In this document: positions 24,869-35,615 of the stretch, piece by piece
Layout of the letters: the number at the start of each line of letters is the position of its first letter
Position numbering within the stretch: the stretch's first letter is position 1
From: Bacilli bacterium
GTDB lineage: Bacteria; Bacillota_I; Bacilli_A; JAJDGJ01
Assembly: GCA_031272545.1 (NCBI GenBank)
Contig: JAISTP010000007.1
Span: forward strand, 1-54,920
Length of the DNA stretch: 54,920 nucleotides
Direction of reading: 5' to 3'
The notes under the pieces: model-generated
The model's input: the letters and a program-made list of their open reading frames with translations, nothing else
Told to the model about the DNA's origin: nothing
Databases searched by the model: none
Made by a program: the position numbers and the translations under genes

Positions 24869-25822
24869 ATGAAACTTAGAAGAAGATATGTTTTATTATA
24901 TTTGTTAGTGCTAAGTATCTTAGCTCTTTTTGTTGTATTTCAATCTTATGATAAATTTGCAAGAAATCCATCAATTAATAATATTAATAAAAAGGTTATC
25001 CTTCGTTATTTAGATGAAGATGAACAACAATTTTTAGTAGATAATAATTTAAACGTTAAAGTGTTTTATCAATATATTAAAGTAAAGAATTTTAAATTAC
25101 AAAATTATCAATATTATAATCTAGTTAAAAAATATTTTCCTAGTCTTAAAAATAGTGATTTAGTTAATAAGACTAATACTTTAGTTGAAGAAGAATATAC
25201 GCTTAATGGATTAAAGTATATCTTTGAAAATAAAGTATATAGCATTAATCAATTAATAGCATTAGCTAAATATTCTAATGATGCAGATGGGACTAATATT
25301 GAATATTATCCTAATAAAATTACTACTTTATTAGATGGAACTAAATATATTGGGACTTATAAGCCTAATGATTTAGTTAAGATACATAATGAACTTACTA
25401 ATTATAAAGATATTTATTTAAGAAAAGAGACAGCCCAACAACTAGATCAAATGTGTAAAGCAATGCAAGAAGATACAACTAAATATTGTGGAGGTTTAAC
25501 TATTGAATATGGTTATTTATCTTATGAACAATTAGCTAAAATAAATAGTAAAAATATTGTATTAAAACCAGGATATAGTGAAATGCAATTAGGAATGACT
25601 ATCATCTTTAAAACTAGTAAAGATTTTATAAAAAGTAATAATTATTTATGGTTATTAAATAATGGAGCAAAATATGGTTTTGTAGCTCGTTATTTAAATA
25701 CAACTTATTATAAATATTATTATAATCATTTTCGTTATTTAGGTAGTAGTGCAGCTACTAAATTTAATAATAAGATTAATAATCAAAAGCTTGTTGAAGA
25801 GGAGGGCTCAAATAATGAATAA
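24869..25822 (+). CDS. VanY-like D,D-carboxypeptidase fold protein, probable pseudoenzyme
   Basis: An N-terminal signal anchor is followed by an unrecognised segment and a C-terminal domain resembling VanY. Shared features are PGYSExQxG, WLLNNGAKYGFVARY and HFRYLG. In active VanY enzymes the pattern SxHxxGxAxD supplies two zinc ligands; here it reads SEMQLGMTII, so His becomes Met and Asp becomes Ile. The Glu before the final His is Tyr. It is therefore predicted not to bind zinc or cleave peptides. Next to murI and a cysteine-less EIIB protein, it may bind peptidoglycan. ATG 24869 behind GAGGGA is chosen over 24857. Confidence 0.7.
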   Translation: MKLRRRYVLLYLLVLSILALFVVFQSYDKFARNPSINNINKKVILRYLDEDEQQFLVDNNLNVKVFYQYIKVKNFKLQNYQYYNLVKKYFPSLKNSDLVNKTNTLVEEEYTLNGLKYIFENKVYSINQLIALAKYSNDADGTNIEYYPNKITTLLDGTKYIGTYKPNDLVKIHNELTNYKDIYLRKETAQQLDQMCKAMQEDTTKYCGGLTIEYGYLSYEQLAKINSKNIVLKPGYSEMQLGMTIIFKTSKDFIKSNNYLWLLNNGAKYGFVARYLNTTYYKYYYNHFRYLGSSAATKFNNKINNQKLVEEEGSNNE

Positions 25823-26609
25823 TGGATATATTGGTGTTGTCGATAGTGGAGTTGGTGGACTTGATATTTTAAATGTTTTAGTCAAAGCTTTTCCTAATGA
25901 AAATTTTTATTATATTGGAGATAATTTAAATCTTCCTTACGGAGCTAAAAGTAAAGAACAATTAGAACATTATGGTATTACTTTAGCAAAATACCTAAAA
26001 AATAATAATACCAAAATGATACTAATTGCTTGTAATACCCTTAGTTTAAATGCGATACATGCAATGCGTATGCACGTTGATATACCTATTTATGGTATTG
26101 TTAGACCTACGATTAAAGGAATGTTAAATGATAATGATATTAAATCAATTCTTTTAATTGCGACTAGAGCAACGATTAATTCGCATCGTTACGTTGATTT
26201 TTTAAATGAGCTTGGGCCTGAGATTAATGTTTATGATGTAGCTACTCCTGAATTAGTTGACTATATTGAAGCTAACAAACCAGAATTATATAATGTAACT
26301 ATTAAAAAATATGTTGATGCATATCAAGATAAAGTGGATGGTATCATTCTTGGTTGTACTCATTATCCAATTATAAAAGATTATTTTAAAAAATTATATC
26401 CTCATTTAAAAATATTTGATGCTCGTGAACAAATGAAACAATTATGTTTTGAAAAACTTAAAGAAAATAATATTGTAGCAAGTGCTAATAATAAAAGAGA
26501 AATTATTATTCATGCGACTAAATCTATTATTCAATTACAAAATGCTAGTGCTCATTTCTTTAATTATCAAGATACTATCTTAAAAGAAGGAGGAATATCG
26601 TTTGAATAG
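25815..26609 (+). CDS. murI: Glutamate racemase
   Basis: It supplies D-glutamate for peptidoglycan. DSGVGGLDIL, ACNTLSLNA (catalytic Cys) and LGCTHYP (second catalytic Cys) are present. The true start is ATG 25815 behind GAGGAGGGC, overlapping the preceding gene by 8 bases; a longer frame to 25749 exists but lacks the family N terminus. It overlaps the helicase gene by 8 bases. Confidence 0.94.
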   Translation: MNNGYIGVVDSGVGGLDILNVLVKAFPNENFYYIGDNLNLPYGAKSKEQLEHYGITLAKYLKNNNTKMILIACNTLSLNAIHAMRMHVDIPIYGIVRPTIKGMLNDNDIKSILLIATRATINSHRYVDFLNELGPEINVYDVATPELVDYIEANKPELYNVTIKKYVDAYQDKVDGIILGCTHYPIIKDYFKKLYPHLKIFDAREQMKQLCFEKLKENNIVASANNKREIIIHATKSIIQLQNASAHFFNYQDTILKEGGISFE

Positions 26610-27939
26610 TTTTAAAGATTACAATTTTAATAATAAAATTAATAATGTTTTAGATAATATTAATTTTACCAAACCAACCATGATTCAAAAAGAAGTAATT
26701 CCTCTTTTAAGAAAAAATATTAATGTTGTTGGTATTTCACAAACAGGTAGTGGGAAAACTCATGCTTTTTTATTACCAATTATTGAAAATATAAATTTAA
26801 ATATTAATAAACCACAAGCTTTAATCTTAACTCCTACTAGAGAATTAGCAATTCAAATAGCTAATAATTTAACATATTTTACTAATGAAATTGATGATTT
26901 AAAAGTATCTTTATTAATTGGTGGTACTGATTTAGATGAAACTCAAGAGTTAACATCGCAAATAATAGTAGGAAGTGCTGGACGTATTTTAGATGCCATA
27001 AGTAATCGTCATGTTTTAAAATTAGATTATATTAAATATACTATTTTAGATGAAGCAGATATGATTTTTGATGATAATTTTATTAAAGAAATAGATAAAA
27101 TTATGTCTTTTATCAAAAATAGTTGTTTTGGAGTTTTTTCTGCAACAATATCTAAAAACATGCAACCATTTTTTAGAAAATACTTTAATGGTATTAAAGT
27201 TGTTGAAATAAAAGCTGATTTAAGTAATATTGAACATGATTTAGTCTTTGTTAAAGAAGATGATCGTTACTTAACATTACAATTATTACTTAGTAACATA
27301 AATCCTTATCTTTGCTTGGTATTTGCTTCCACAAAAGAATTAGTTAATGAAATCTATCATAAATTAAATGATGAAGGTATAAAATGTGGTCTATTACATG
27401 GAGATTTAGATAATAGAGAAAGAACTAAAATGTTAAAAAGAATTAATAATTTGGAATATAATATTGTTATATGTAGTGATATTGCTAGTCGTGGTATTGA
27501 TATTGAAGGAGTATCTCATGTTATATCTTATGATTTACCTTATGAATTAATCTATTATACTCATCGTGCTGGAAGAACAGGACGCGCTAAGTATACTGGT
27601 ATTAGTTATGTAATATATGATAATAATGATGCTAAAAAGATAGGTTATTTAGTAAAAAGTGGTATTAACTTTAATTACTTAACTTTTAATGATAATAATG
27701 AATTAGTTAGTTCTAAAGCAATAGTAAGAAATAAATATCAATTTAAAAATGATAATAATGATAATCAAGCTTTAAAGAAAATAACTAGTAAAAAAATTAA
27801 AAAAGTAAAACCTGGTTATAAAAAGAAAAGAAAAGAACAAATTGAAAAAATAATGAAAAAAGAAAGACAAGCTAAAATTAAAGAACGTATCAAAAAACAA
27901 AGAAAGCAAAGAAAAAACAATGGAAATAGTTTTAACTAG
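26602..27939 (+). CDS. DEAD-box RNA helicase
   Basis: Motifs in order are the Q motif (FTKPTMIQ), SQTGSGKT (46-53), PTRELA, LDEAD, SAT, CSDIASRGIDIEG and HRAGRTGR. The C-terminal 70 residues are extremely Lys/Arg-rich, an RNA-binding tail. The start is TTG 26602, eight bases after AGAAGGAGG, overlapping murI. Likely roles are ribosome assembly or mRNA turnover. Confidence 0.93.
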   Translation: MNSFKDYNFNNKINNVLDNINFTKPTMIQKEVIPLLRKNINVVGISQTGSGKTHAFLLPIIENINLNINKPQALILTPTRELAIQIANNLTYFTNEIDDLKVSLLIGGTDLDETQELTSQIIVGSAGRILDAISNRHVLKLDYIKYTILDEADMIFDDNFIKEIDKIMSFIKNSCFGVFSATISKNMQPFFRKYFNGIKVVEIKADLSNIEHDLVFVKEDDRYLTLQLLLSNINPYLCLVFASTKELVNEIYHKLNDEGIKCGLLHGDLDNRERTKMLKRINNLEYNIVICSDIASRGIDIEGVSHVISYDLPYELIYYTHRAGRTGRAKYTGISYVIYDNNDAKKIGYLVKSGINFNYLTFNDNNELVSSKAIVRNKYQFKNDNNDNQALKKITSKKIKKVKPGYKKKRKEQIEKIMKKERQAKIKERIKKQRKQRKNNGNSFN

Positions 27940-29506
27940 TTTAAATAGTAAATATATTCATCCTAATATGGCACTACGTATTTTAAAGAATGAATTAAAT
28001 GATAATAATATTACATGTACGATAAAAGAATATAATATTAAACAAGATATAACAATGATTATTAATGATTTATTAATTTATGATATCATTGCTTTTTCTT
28101 GTTATATTTGGAATATTAGTTTAATTAAAATAATCATTAATGAAATAAAGAAAATAGCTACTAATAAAATAATTATCTTAGGTGGTCCAGAAGTATCATA
28201 CTTAAGTAAAGAAGATATTAATGACTTTAAATGTGATTATATTATCTGTGGTGAAGGAGAAAAAGTATTTAAAGAATTAATAATATCTTTATTAAATAAG
28301 ACTAATATTAATACAAAATATCTTATTGATATTAATAATAAAATAATGAATCAAGATATTAATAAAGTAGATGTTAATTATTTTAGTAAATATACTAATA
28401 ATTTTAATGATATTGATTTAAATAATCAACTTTGTTATTTAGAAACATCTCGTGGTTGTCCATATCATTGTGCTTATTGTTTAGCTTCGTTAGATAATGA
28501 AATAAGAGAAATAAATTTAGATATTATCTTTAATAAAATAAATTATCTTCTTAATAATAAAGCTAAAACTATTAAATTATTAGATCGTACTTTTAATTTT
28601 AATGAATTAAGAACAAATAAAATAATAGAATATATTATTAATAATGATAATATGATTTCTATATTTCAATTTGAGATAACAGGAGAGTTATTAAAAGAAA
28701 GTACGATTAATTTATTAAATACATCACGTCAAGGTTTATTTAGATTAGAAATAGGCATTCAAAGTATTAATAAAGAAGCTAATAAAGCTATTTATCGTTA
28801 TCAAGATAATAATAAATTAGTTACTAATATTAATAGTTTAATAAAAGCTAATCGTGTTATTCTTCATTTAGATTTAATAGCTGGCTTACCTAAAGAAGAT
28901 TTACGTGAATTTAAAAACACTTTTAATTTTGTTTTTAATTTAAAAGGTGCTGAATTACAATTAGGTATTCTTAAGTTATTAAAAGGTACTAAATTAAATG
29001 AGATGATTAGTGAGTATAATTATCAATTTTCTAAAGATAGTCCTTATCAATTAATAAGTAATGCTTTTTTAAGTAAAGATGATTTAATAATTATTGAGCA
29101 AGCTGAAAAAGGGTTGAATCGTTATTATAATAGTGATAAAGCTAAGAATATTATTTATTATTTAATTAATAAATATCAATTAAATGCTTTTGATTTATTT
29201 TATGAATTAGGTAAAGATTTAGTAAAAGTAAAACAATTAGATGTTTTATATCAAAGATTATTTATTTATTTAAAAGATGATAATGACTATATTATGTTAT
29301 TTAATAATTATTATGTAAATTCTAAGATAAGACTTAAAGCATTAACTAAAATAAGTAATAAAAAAGAGATATTAAAGAAAATTAATGATTTAAATATTAT
29401 TAAGCAAGAAAATTTATATCGATATAGCAATATTGAACAAATAAATAAAAAAGTTTATTATTTAATAGATTTTAAAGAAAAGAGAAATTTTGTTGTAAAA
29501 ATATAG
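27920..29506 (+). CDS. B12-binding-domain radical SAM protein (DUF4080 type)
   Basis: The N-terminal 130 residues look like a cobalamin-binding Rossmann domain (LTSLNSKYIHPNMALRIL, ILGGPEVSY, CGEGEKVF). The radical SAM cluster motif is Cys180-x3-Cys184-x2-Cys187 in RGCPYHCAYC. The C-terminal third fits the DUF4080 region common in Firmicutes. Substrate unknown. It overlaps the helicase gene by 20 bases, so they are translationally linked. Confidence 0.82.
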   Translation: MEIVLTSLNSKYIHPNMALRILKNELNDNNITCTIKEYNIKQDITMIINDLLIYDIIAFSCYIWNISLIKIIINEIKKIATNKIIILGGPEVSYLSKEDINDFKCDYIICGEGEKVFKELIISLLNKTNINTKYLIDINNKIMNQDINKVDVNYFSKYTNNFNDIDLNNQLCYLETSRGCPYHCAYCLASLDNEIREINLDIIFNKINYLLNNKAKTIKLLDRTFNFNELRTNKIIEYIINNDNMISIFQFEITGELLKESTINLLNTSRQGLFRLEIGIQSINKEANKAIYRYQDNNKLVTNINSLIKANRVILHLDLIAGLPKEDLREFKNTFNFVFNLKGAELQLGILKLLKGTKLNEMISEYNYQFSKDSPYQLISNAFLSKDDLIIIEQAEKGLNRYYNSDKAKNIIYYLINKYQLNAFDLFYELGKDLVKVKQLDVLYQRLFIYLKDDNDYIMLFNNYYVNSKIRLKALTKISNKKEILKKINDLNIIKQENLYRYSNIEQINKKVYYLIDFKEKRNFVVKI

Positions 29507-29576
29507 ACAAAACATTAAAATTACACTTATAATTAGCAAGAGTATGGTAAAGTATTCTAATGAGAGGAGCAATATA

Positions 29577-30965
29577 ATGAAAAAAGGGGTTAAAATTATT
29601 ACAATTATAATAGTTTTATTAGCTATTATTTATGGTATAGGTTGTTTATATTTTAAAAATAATGTTATTTTTAATACTACTATTTATCATCATCAAGTTA
29701 GTGAATATAGTGAAGCTAATATAAAGAAGGTATTAGATGATGAAAAAATAGTTTTAAATGTTCCTGATAAAAGAAAAAATATTAGTATTGCCTTAAAAGA
29801 TTTAGATTATACGATAATAGATCCTGCTAGTATTAAGGATAAAATAATATCAGAACAAAATATCTTCTTATGGCCAATTACTATTATTAAAGGACAAAAC
29901 TATGATGTTGCACAAATTAATATTAAACAAAACGATATTGCTTCATTAGTTAGTAAATATAAAGTTATTCAAAATGATGGTTTAACTAAATCAGTTGATG
30001 CTTCATTAAGCATTAGTAGTGATGGCGTTGTTAAAATTAAGAGTGAAGTTGTTGGACAACAATTAGATAAAGATAAAGTAGTCGAAAGTATTAGTAAGAA
30101 TTTATTAAATGGTAATATTGATATAGATTTAAGTAGTGCTATTATTCGTCCTAATGTAACTAAAACGATGCTTGAAGAAATGTCTAATATTATTGATAGT
30201 AAATTAAATATTCCAATTAGTATTACTTTAAAAGGAACAAAGACGATAATTAATCCTAGTAAGGCTGATAAGATTAAGTGGTTAACAATTGATTATAAAA
30301 ATAAGAAGATAGATATTGATAAAGAAAAAATTATAGCTTACTTAGATAATATTAATAATAATATTATTGCGAAAAATAGTGGCAGTGCTGATGTTTATAA
30401 AGCAGCTAATGGTTCAATAAGTTTAGTAAAAAAGGGAACACCAACACAAGGAATTGATGTTTATGTTGGACTTGCTCAAATTTATAATGCTATGCAAAAT
30501 AATGTAGCTTTAGATACAACTGATAATACTGTTGCTATTGTTGATCCTAAAATTGAATATGAAGGACATCCATCAAGTGATAATAGTTTTGTGGAAGTAA
30601 GTATTAGTGCTCAAAAATTATATCTTTATCAAAATGGTAAACTTATTTATACCGCCGATGTTGTAACTGGGTTACCTGATGGTGATAAGAACACACCTAA
30701 AGGTAGTTTTAATATTATTTATAAAACAACTAATTTTACGATGCGTGGTGAAGACTATGGCTATGACTATGTTTTAAAAGTAAGTTATTGGATGCCATTT
30801 ACTAGTGGAGTTGGATTGCATGATGCACCATGGCGTACTCCTGGAACTTTTGGTGGTAAATATTATTTAACTTCTGGTTCACATGGTTGTGTAAATATGA
30901 AATTAAAAGATGTAGCTTTTGTTTATAAACATGTAGATGCTGGTACAGCTGTTTGGGTACATTAG
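29577..30965 (+). CDS. L,D-transpeptidase with peptidoglycan-binding-type N-terminal region
   Basis: An N-terminal membrane segment (about residues 5-22) is followed by about 300 residues with PG_binding_4-like character, and then a C-terminal YkuD domain. The catalytic site is SHGCVN with His436 and Cys438; the substrate side reads GVGLHDA. It forms 3-3 peptidoglycan cross-links or anchors proteins at the cell surface. The start is ATG 29577 behind GAGAGGAGC rather than the upstream ATG 29544. Confidence 0.9.
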   Translation: MKKGVKIITIIIVLLAIIYGIGCLYFKNNVIFNTTIYHHQVSEYSEANIKKVLDDEKIVLNVPDKRKNISIALKDLDYTIIDPASIKDKIISEQNIFLWPITIIKGQNYDVAQINIKQNDIASLVSKYKVIQNDGLTKSVDASLSISSDGVVKIKSEVVGQQLDKDKVVESISKNLLNGNIDIDLSSAIIRPNVTKTMLEEMSNIIDSKLNIPISITLKGTKTIINPSKADKIKWLTIDYKNKKIDIDKEKIIAYLDNINNNIIAKNSGSADVYKAANGSISLVKKGTPTQGIDVYVGLAQIYNAMQNNVALDTTDNTVAIVDPKIEYEGHPSSDNSFVEVSISAQKLYLYQNGKLIYTADVVTGLPDGDKNTPKGSFNIIYKTTNFTMRGEDYGYDYVLKVSYWMPFTSGVGLHDAPWRTPGTFGGKYYLTSGSHGCVNMKLKDVAFVYKHVDAGTAVWVH

Positions 30966-30979
30966 AAAGGATTAATGAA

Positions 30980-31849
30980 ATGAAACAATATTTAGATTTA
31001 ATGAATCATGTTTTAGAACATGGAGAATATAAAGAAGATCGTACTGGAACAGGTACTTATTCGGTTTTTGGATATCAAATGCGTTTTAATTTAAATGATG
31101 GTTTTCCTTTATTAACAACGAAAAAAACTCATTTAAAATCAATTATTCATGAATTATTATGGTTTATTAGTGGTGATACTAATATTAAATATTTAGTTGA
31201 TAATAATGTTCGTATTTGGAATGATTGGCCTTTTGAAAAATATCAAAAGAGTAGTGATTATCAAAATGAAACTATAGAAGAATTCGCTTTAAAAATAAAA
31301 GAAGATAATGATTTTGCCTTAAAATATGGTGATTTAGGTCCTGTTTATGGTAAACAATGGCGTGATTTTAATGGCGTAGATCAATTACTTTGGCTTATTA
31401 ATGAAATTAAGACTAATAAATCTTCACGTCGTCTAATTATTAGTGCTTGGAATCCACCACTTATTAAAGATATGGCTTTACCACCATGTCATTGCTTTAT
31501 GCAATTTTATGTAAGTGATGATAATCGTTTAAGTTGTCAATTATATCAAAGAAGTGCCGATATTTTCTTAGGAGTTCCTTTTAATATTGCTTCTTATTCT
31601 TTATTTACGATGATGATAGCACAAGTATGTGATTTAAAATTAGGTGATTTTGTTCATACTTTAGGAGATGCTCATATTTATTCTAATCATATTGAACAAT
31701 GTAAAGAACAATTAAAAAGAAAACCATATCCTTTACCACAAATGAATATTAATCCTAATATTAAAGATATAACTAAATTTAGTATTAATGATTTTAAACT
31801 TGAAAATTATCAATTTCATCCTCATATTGCTGGAAAAGTAGCTGTTTAA
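30980..31849 (+). CDS. thyA: Thymidylate synthase
   Basis: It methylates dUMP to dTMP with methylene-tetrahydrofolate. EDRTGTGT, the active-site Cys170 in [26 protein letters not shown] and the ending FHPHI are family signatures. The chosen start ATG 30980 follows AGAAAGGA; the longer frame from 30953 overlaps the transpeptidase gene and lacks a Shine-Dalgarno. Confidence 0.96.
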   Translation: MKQYLDLMNHVLEHGEYKEDRTGTGTYSVFGYQMRFNLNDGFPLLTTKKTHLKSIIHELLWFISGDTNIKYLVDNNVRIWNDWPFEKYQKSSDYQNETIEEFALKIKEDNDFALKYGDLGPVYGKQWRDFNGVDQLLWLINEIKTNKSSRRLIISAWNPPLIKDMALPPCHCFMQFYVSDDNRLSCQLYQRSADIFLGVPFNIASYSLFTMMIAQVCDLKLGDFVHTLGDAHIYSNHIEQCKEQLKRKPYPLPQMNINPNIKDITKFSINDFKLENYQFHPHIAGKVAV

Positions 31850-31991
31850 GCTAAAAAAGTGCCTTTTCTTATTAACAAAATGTGTATATAATAGCTAACT
31901 AATGTAAAAAAATATATATTGTAATAGTACAAATTATATTTTGTGCATTAATTATTATAGTATTATAAAATTTCAAGGAGGAAAAAATATA

Positions 31992-32264
31992 ATGAATAAA
32001 ACTGAATTAATCGCTTATTTAATGAACGAAGCTAACCTTACTAAAGTACAAGCTACTGCTGCTGTTGATGCTTTTATTGAAGGAGTAGTATCAACTTTAA
32101 AGAAAGGTGATAAAGTTACTATTCCTGGATTTGGAGTATTCTCAGTAAAAGAAAGAGCTGCTAGAGATGGAATTAATCCTCTAACAAAAGAAAAAATTAA
32201 AATTAAAGCTTCTAAAAGTGCTGGATTTAAACCAAGCAAAACTTTAAAAGATGCATTAAATTAA
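31992..32264 (+). CDS. hup: HU-family histone-like DNA-binding protein
   Basis: A 90-residue nucleoid protein. MNKTELIAYL, FGVFSVKERAARDGINP and the FKPSKTLKDALN ending are typical HU. The start is ATG 31992, with TCAAGGAGG upstream. The 140-base upstream region is AT-rich and ends in TATTAT-type -10 sequences; the gene has its own terminator, so it is probably monocistronic and highly expressed. Confidence 0.95.
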   Translation: MNKTELIAYLMNEANLTKVQATAAVDAFIEGVVSTLKKGDKVTIPGFGVFSVKERAARDGINPLTKEKIKIKASKSAGFKPSKTLKDALN

Positions 32265-32268
32265 ATCT

Positions 32269-32290
32269 AAAACACTCATTAGAGTGTTTT
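32269..32290 (+). terminator. Terminator after hup
   Basis: AAAACACTC (32269-32277) pairs with GAGTGTTTT (32282-32290), and ATTTTTGTTTT follows. Confidence 0.85.
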
Positions 32291-32366
32291 ATTTTTGTTT
32301 TATCAAATTGATAATTGACTACTAAATATTAATTTATTATAATCTTTATTGGATGGATGTGAATCA

Positions 32367-33803
32367 ATGAAAAGTAATTATGATGTAATTGTTGTCGGTG
32401 CTGGTCCAGCTGGCATTTTTGCGTGTTATGAATTAACTAATTTAAATCCTGAATTAAATATTTTATTAATTGATAAGGGATTAGATATCAAAGAACGTAA
32501 TTGCCCGATACTAAAAAAGAAAATAGATAAATGTCCTCAATTTAATGATAATGGACAAATGCATGTTGGTTGTTTACCATCTTGTTCCATAACTTCTGGT
32601 TTTGGCGGTGCTGGAGCTTATAGTGATGGAAAATTTAATATTACTAGTGAATTTGGTGGTTGGTTAGGTGATTATTTACCATTAGATGTCGTTGAAGATT
32701 TAATAAAATATGTCGATGATATAAATATTAAACATGGAGCAACTTGTGATATTACTGATCCTAATACTCCTGAAGTGAAAGAAATAGAAAAAAAAGGATG
32801 GGCGGTTGGCTTAAAGTTATTACGTGCTAAAGTTCGCCATTTAGGAACTGAACAAAATTTAAAAATTTTAACTAATATTAATGAATATTTAAGTGATAAA
32901 GTCGATTATGCTTTTAAAACTATGGTTGTGGATATTGTAGTTGAAAATAATAATATTGTTGGAGTTAAGCTAAATGATGATAGTATTATTAAAGCTAATT
33001 TTGTAGTATTAGCTCCTGGTCGTGATGGTTCAAAATGGTTGAGTGAAGTATTATCACAATTTAATATTCCAATGCATAATAATCAAGTTGATATTGGTGT
33101 ACGTGTTGAAACTAGTGATATCATTATGGAAGAGATTAACGAACATTTATATGAAGGTAAATTTATTTTTCATACTAGTGTTGGGACAAGTGTTAGAACA
33201 TTTTGTAGTAATCCTTCTGGTCATGTTGTCATAGAAAATCATAGTGGTACAATGTTAGCTAATGGTCATGCTTATAAAGATAAAGAGTTAGCTAGTAAAA
33301 ATACTAATTTTGCTTTATTAGTTTCTCATATTTTTGAAGAACCATTTAATCAACCTAATCAATTTGCCATGCAAATTAGTGATCTAGCAAATAAACTTTC
33401 TAATGGAAGTATTATTGTTCAAAAATATGGTGATATTTTACGAGGCAGAAGAACAACAGAAAAACGTTTAAAAGAAGGATATATTGTGCCTACTTTAAAA
33501 GAGGCTGTTCCTGGTGATTTAAGTTTAGTTTTACCTTACAATACCATGAAATCATTAATGGAAATGATGGAAGCTTTAGATCATGTTACTCCTGGTATTG
33601 CTAACGAACATACTTTATTTTATGGTGTTGAAGCTAAATTTTATTCATCACGTCCGAAAGTTAATGCTAATTTTGAAAGTGAACAAATAAAAAATTTATA
33701 TTTTGCTGGTGATGGTGCTGGTTTAACTCGAGGTTTAGCTCAAGCAGGAGCTAATGGTGTTTGGATTGCTCGAGATATCAATAAAAAAGTGAGGGAAAAA
33801 TAA
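32367..33803 (+). CDS. FAD-dependent oxidoreductase (COG2509 type)
   Basis: VVGAGPAGIFACYEL is the FAD-binding Rossmann motif, GFGGAGAYSDGKFN a conserved family stretch, and YFAGDGAGLTRGLAQAGANGVWIA the C-terminal FAD motif. Proteins of this group are widespread flavoproteins of unclear substrate. The start ATG 32367 follows a weak GGATG; a frame continues to 32349. One base separates it from purA. Confidence 0.85.
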   Translation: MKSNYDVIVVGAGPAGIFACYELTNLNPELNILLIDKGLDIKERNCPILKKKIDKCPQFNDNGQMHVGCLPSCSITSGFGGAGAYSDGKFNITSEFGGWLGDYLPLDVVEDLIKYVDDINIKHGATCDITDPNTPEVKEIEKKGWAVGLKLLRAKVRHLGTEQNLKILTNINEYLSDKVDYAFKTMVVDIVVENNNIVGVKLNDDSIIKANFVVLAPGRDGSKWLSEVLSQFNIPMHNNQVDIGVRVETSDIIMEEINEHLYEGKFIFHTSVGTSVRTFCSNPSGHVVIENHSGTMLANGHAYKDKELASKNTNFALLVSHIFEEPFNQPNQFAMQISDLANKLSNGSIIVQKYGDILRGRRTTEKRLKEGYIVPTLKEAVPGDLSLVLPYNTMKSLMEMMEALDHVTPGIANEHTLFYGVEAKFYSSRPKVNANFESEQIKNLYFAGDGAGLTRGLAQAGANGVWIARDINKKVREK

Positions 33804-33804
33804 T

Positions 33805-35088
33805 ATGGCAAATAATATTGTTGTAGTAGGTACACAGTGGGGCGATGAAGGTAAAGGTAAAATTACTGATTATTTAGGTCAAGATGCTGATGTTGTCGTA
33901 AGATTTCAAGGTGGTAATAATGCTGGACATACGATTGTTTTTGATAATAAAAAATATGCTTTACATTTAATACCATCAGGGATTTTTCATGATAAGAAAA
34001 TTAATATTATGGGTAATGGGATGGTTATTAACCCAATTGCATTTAAAGAAGAATTAGAAGCTTTAATTAAACAAGGTGTTAATGCAAGTAATTTATTTGT
34101 ATCTGATCGTGCTCATATTACGCTTCCTTATCATATTGAATTAGATAAACTTCAAGAAGAATTAAAAAAAGATAATAATGTAGGTACTACATTTAAAGGA
34201 ATTGGACCTACTTATACTGATAAGTATTCTCGTATTGGTATTAGAGTATGTGATTTTATTAATGATGATATTTTTCTAGAAAAATTAAAATTTGTTATTG
34301 CATGGCATAATAATATTTTTAAAGCTTATAATAAAGAATTGTTTGATGCTACAAAGTTGTTTAAAGAAATGAAAGAATATCAAGAATATTTAAAACCTTA
34401 TGTTACAGATACAACTAAGTTATTAGATGATTTAAAAAACAATAACAAGAAAATACTATTTGAAGGGGCTCAAGGAGCATTATTAGATATTGAACAAGGT
34501 ACTTATCCTTTTGTAACTAGTTCTACACCTACAGCAGCTGGAGTTGCAACAGGAAGTGGCTTTGGTCCTAATAATATTGAAAAAGTTTTAGGTATTGTTA
34601 AAGCTTATTCGACTAGAGTAGGTTCAGGAATGTTCGTATCTGAAATTGATGGAGATATTGCTCATTATATTAGAGAAAAAGGACATGAATACGGCGTTAC
34701 TACTGGAAGAGCTCGTCGTATTGGTTGGTTTGATGCAGTTGTTATTAATCATACCCGTCGTGTTAGTGGCTTAACTGATCTTTCTATTATGTTATTAGAT
34801 GTTTTAAGTGGATTAGATGAAATTAAAATTTGTACTAAGTATTTGTTAGATGGTAATGAAATTGATTATTTTCCAGCTTTAATTAATGATTTAGAAAGAT
34901 GTCAACCTGTTTATGAAGTATTACCTGGTTGGCAAGAAGATATAACTCAATGTACTGATTTTAATGATTTACCTATTAATGCTAAAAATTATATCAATCG
35001 TATTCAAGAATTAACTGGTGTGCAAGTTAGTATTATTTCAGTAGGACCTGATCGTAAACAAACAATTACTCGTAATAATATGTGGTAA
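33805..35088 (+). CDS. purA: Adenylosuccinate synthetase
   Basis: It joins IMP and aspartate with GTP in AMP synthesis. GTQWGDEGKGKITDYL, GGNNAGHT, GIGPTYTDKYSRIGIR and GVTTGRARRIGWFD are diagnostic. The length of 427 residues is normal. It follows the FAD-protein gene closely with GTGAGGG upstream. Confidence 0.97.
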   Translation: MANNIVVVGTQWGDEGKGKITDYLGQDADVVVRFQGGNNAGHTIVFDNKKYALHLIPSGIFHDKKINIMGNGMVINPIAFKEELEALIKQGVNASNLFVSDRAHITLPYHIELDKLQEELKKDNNVGTTFKGIGPTYTDKYSRIGIRVCDFINDDIFLEKLKFVIAWHNNIFKAYNKELFDATKLFKEMKEYQEYLKPYVTDTTKLLDDLKNNNKKILFEGAQGALLDIEQGTYPFVTSSTPTAAGVATGSGFGPNNIEKVLGIVKAYSTRVGSGMFVSEIDGDIAHYIREKGHEYGVTTGRARRIGWFDAVVINHTRRVSGLTDLSIMLLDVLSGLDEIKICTKYLLDGNEIDYFPALINDLERCQPVYEVLPGWQEDITQCTDFNDLPINAKNYINRIQELTGVQVSIISVGPDRKQTITRNNMW

Positions 35089-35090
35089 AA

Positions 35091-35267
35091 ATGTTTAATA
35101 AAAATAAAAAAGATAATATTAATCAATTAAAAGAATTATCTAATCTAAATGAAGAAGATATAGAAAAAGTTAAATTAAGTACTAAAGAAATTATTTTTAA
35201 TGTAATTATTCTTGGTTTTGTGATGATAGCTCTACTTTTTATAGCTTTAGCTATTGTCAGATTTTAA
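35091..35267 (+). CDS. Small single-pass membrane protein
   Basis: A 58-residue protein with a charged N-terminal half (KNKKDNINQLKEL) and one C-terminal membrane segment (VIILGFVMIALLFIALAIV). It directly follows purA; a start at ATG 35082, overlapping the purA stop, is also possible. The layout resembles SecE, but the SecE family signature is not clear, so I leave it unnamed. Confidence 0.55.
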   Translation: MFNKNKKDNINQLKELSNLNEEDIEKVKLSTKEIIFNVIILGFVMIALLFIALAIVRF

Positions 35268-35336
35268 ATTATTTGATATAATAGCTTAGCAGAAACTTAC
35301 CATGATATTTTTATTATGGCGGAAGGAGTAATAAAT

Positions 35337-35546
35337 ATGAAAAAAGATATTCATCCACAATATTATCGAGCAACTGTCACTTGTTCAACATGTGGTAATA
35401 CTTTTGAAACAGGATCAACCCAACAAGAAATTAAAGTAGATACTTGTAGTAATTGTCATCCTTTCTATACTGGAAGACAAAGATTCGCTAGTGCTGCTGG
35501 TAGAGTTGAACGTTTCAAACAAAAATATAATAAAGAAGAAAAATAG
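35337..35546 (+). CDS. rpmE: 50S ribosomal protein L31 (zinc-binding form)
   Basis: [10 protein letters not shown], Cys16-x-x-Cys19, Cys37-x-x-Cys40 and [10 protein letters not shown] mark L31 of the four-cysteine type. The start ATG 35337 lies behind GGAAGGAG. A terminator follows. Confidence 0.96.
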   Translation: MKKDIHPQYYRATVTCSTCGNTFETGSTQQEIKVDTCSNCHPFYTGRQRFASAAGRVERFKQKYNKEEK

Positions 35547-35553
35547 TTTAATT

Positions 35554-35575
35554 AATAACAGCATATGCTGTTATT
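35554..35575 (+). terminator. Terminator after rpmE
   Basis: A perfect 22-base palindrome, AATAACAGCAT followed by ATGCTGTTATT, with T-rich sequence after it. Confidence 0.8.
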
Positions 35576-35615
35576 TTAATTATCTATTGTAATATAATTA
35601 TTTAGAGGTGATAAA

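Noticed and set aside
35091-35267. SecE translocase subunit
   Set aside because: The size and single C-terminal membrane segment fit, but the SecE signature is not visible and nusG is absent; left unnamed.
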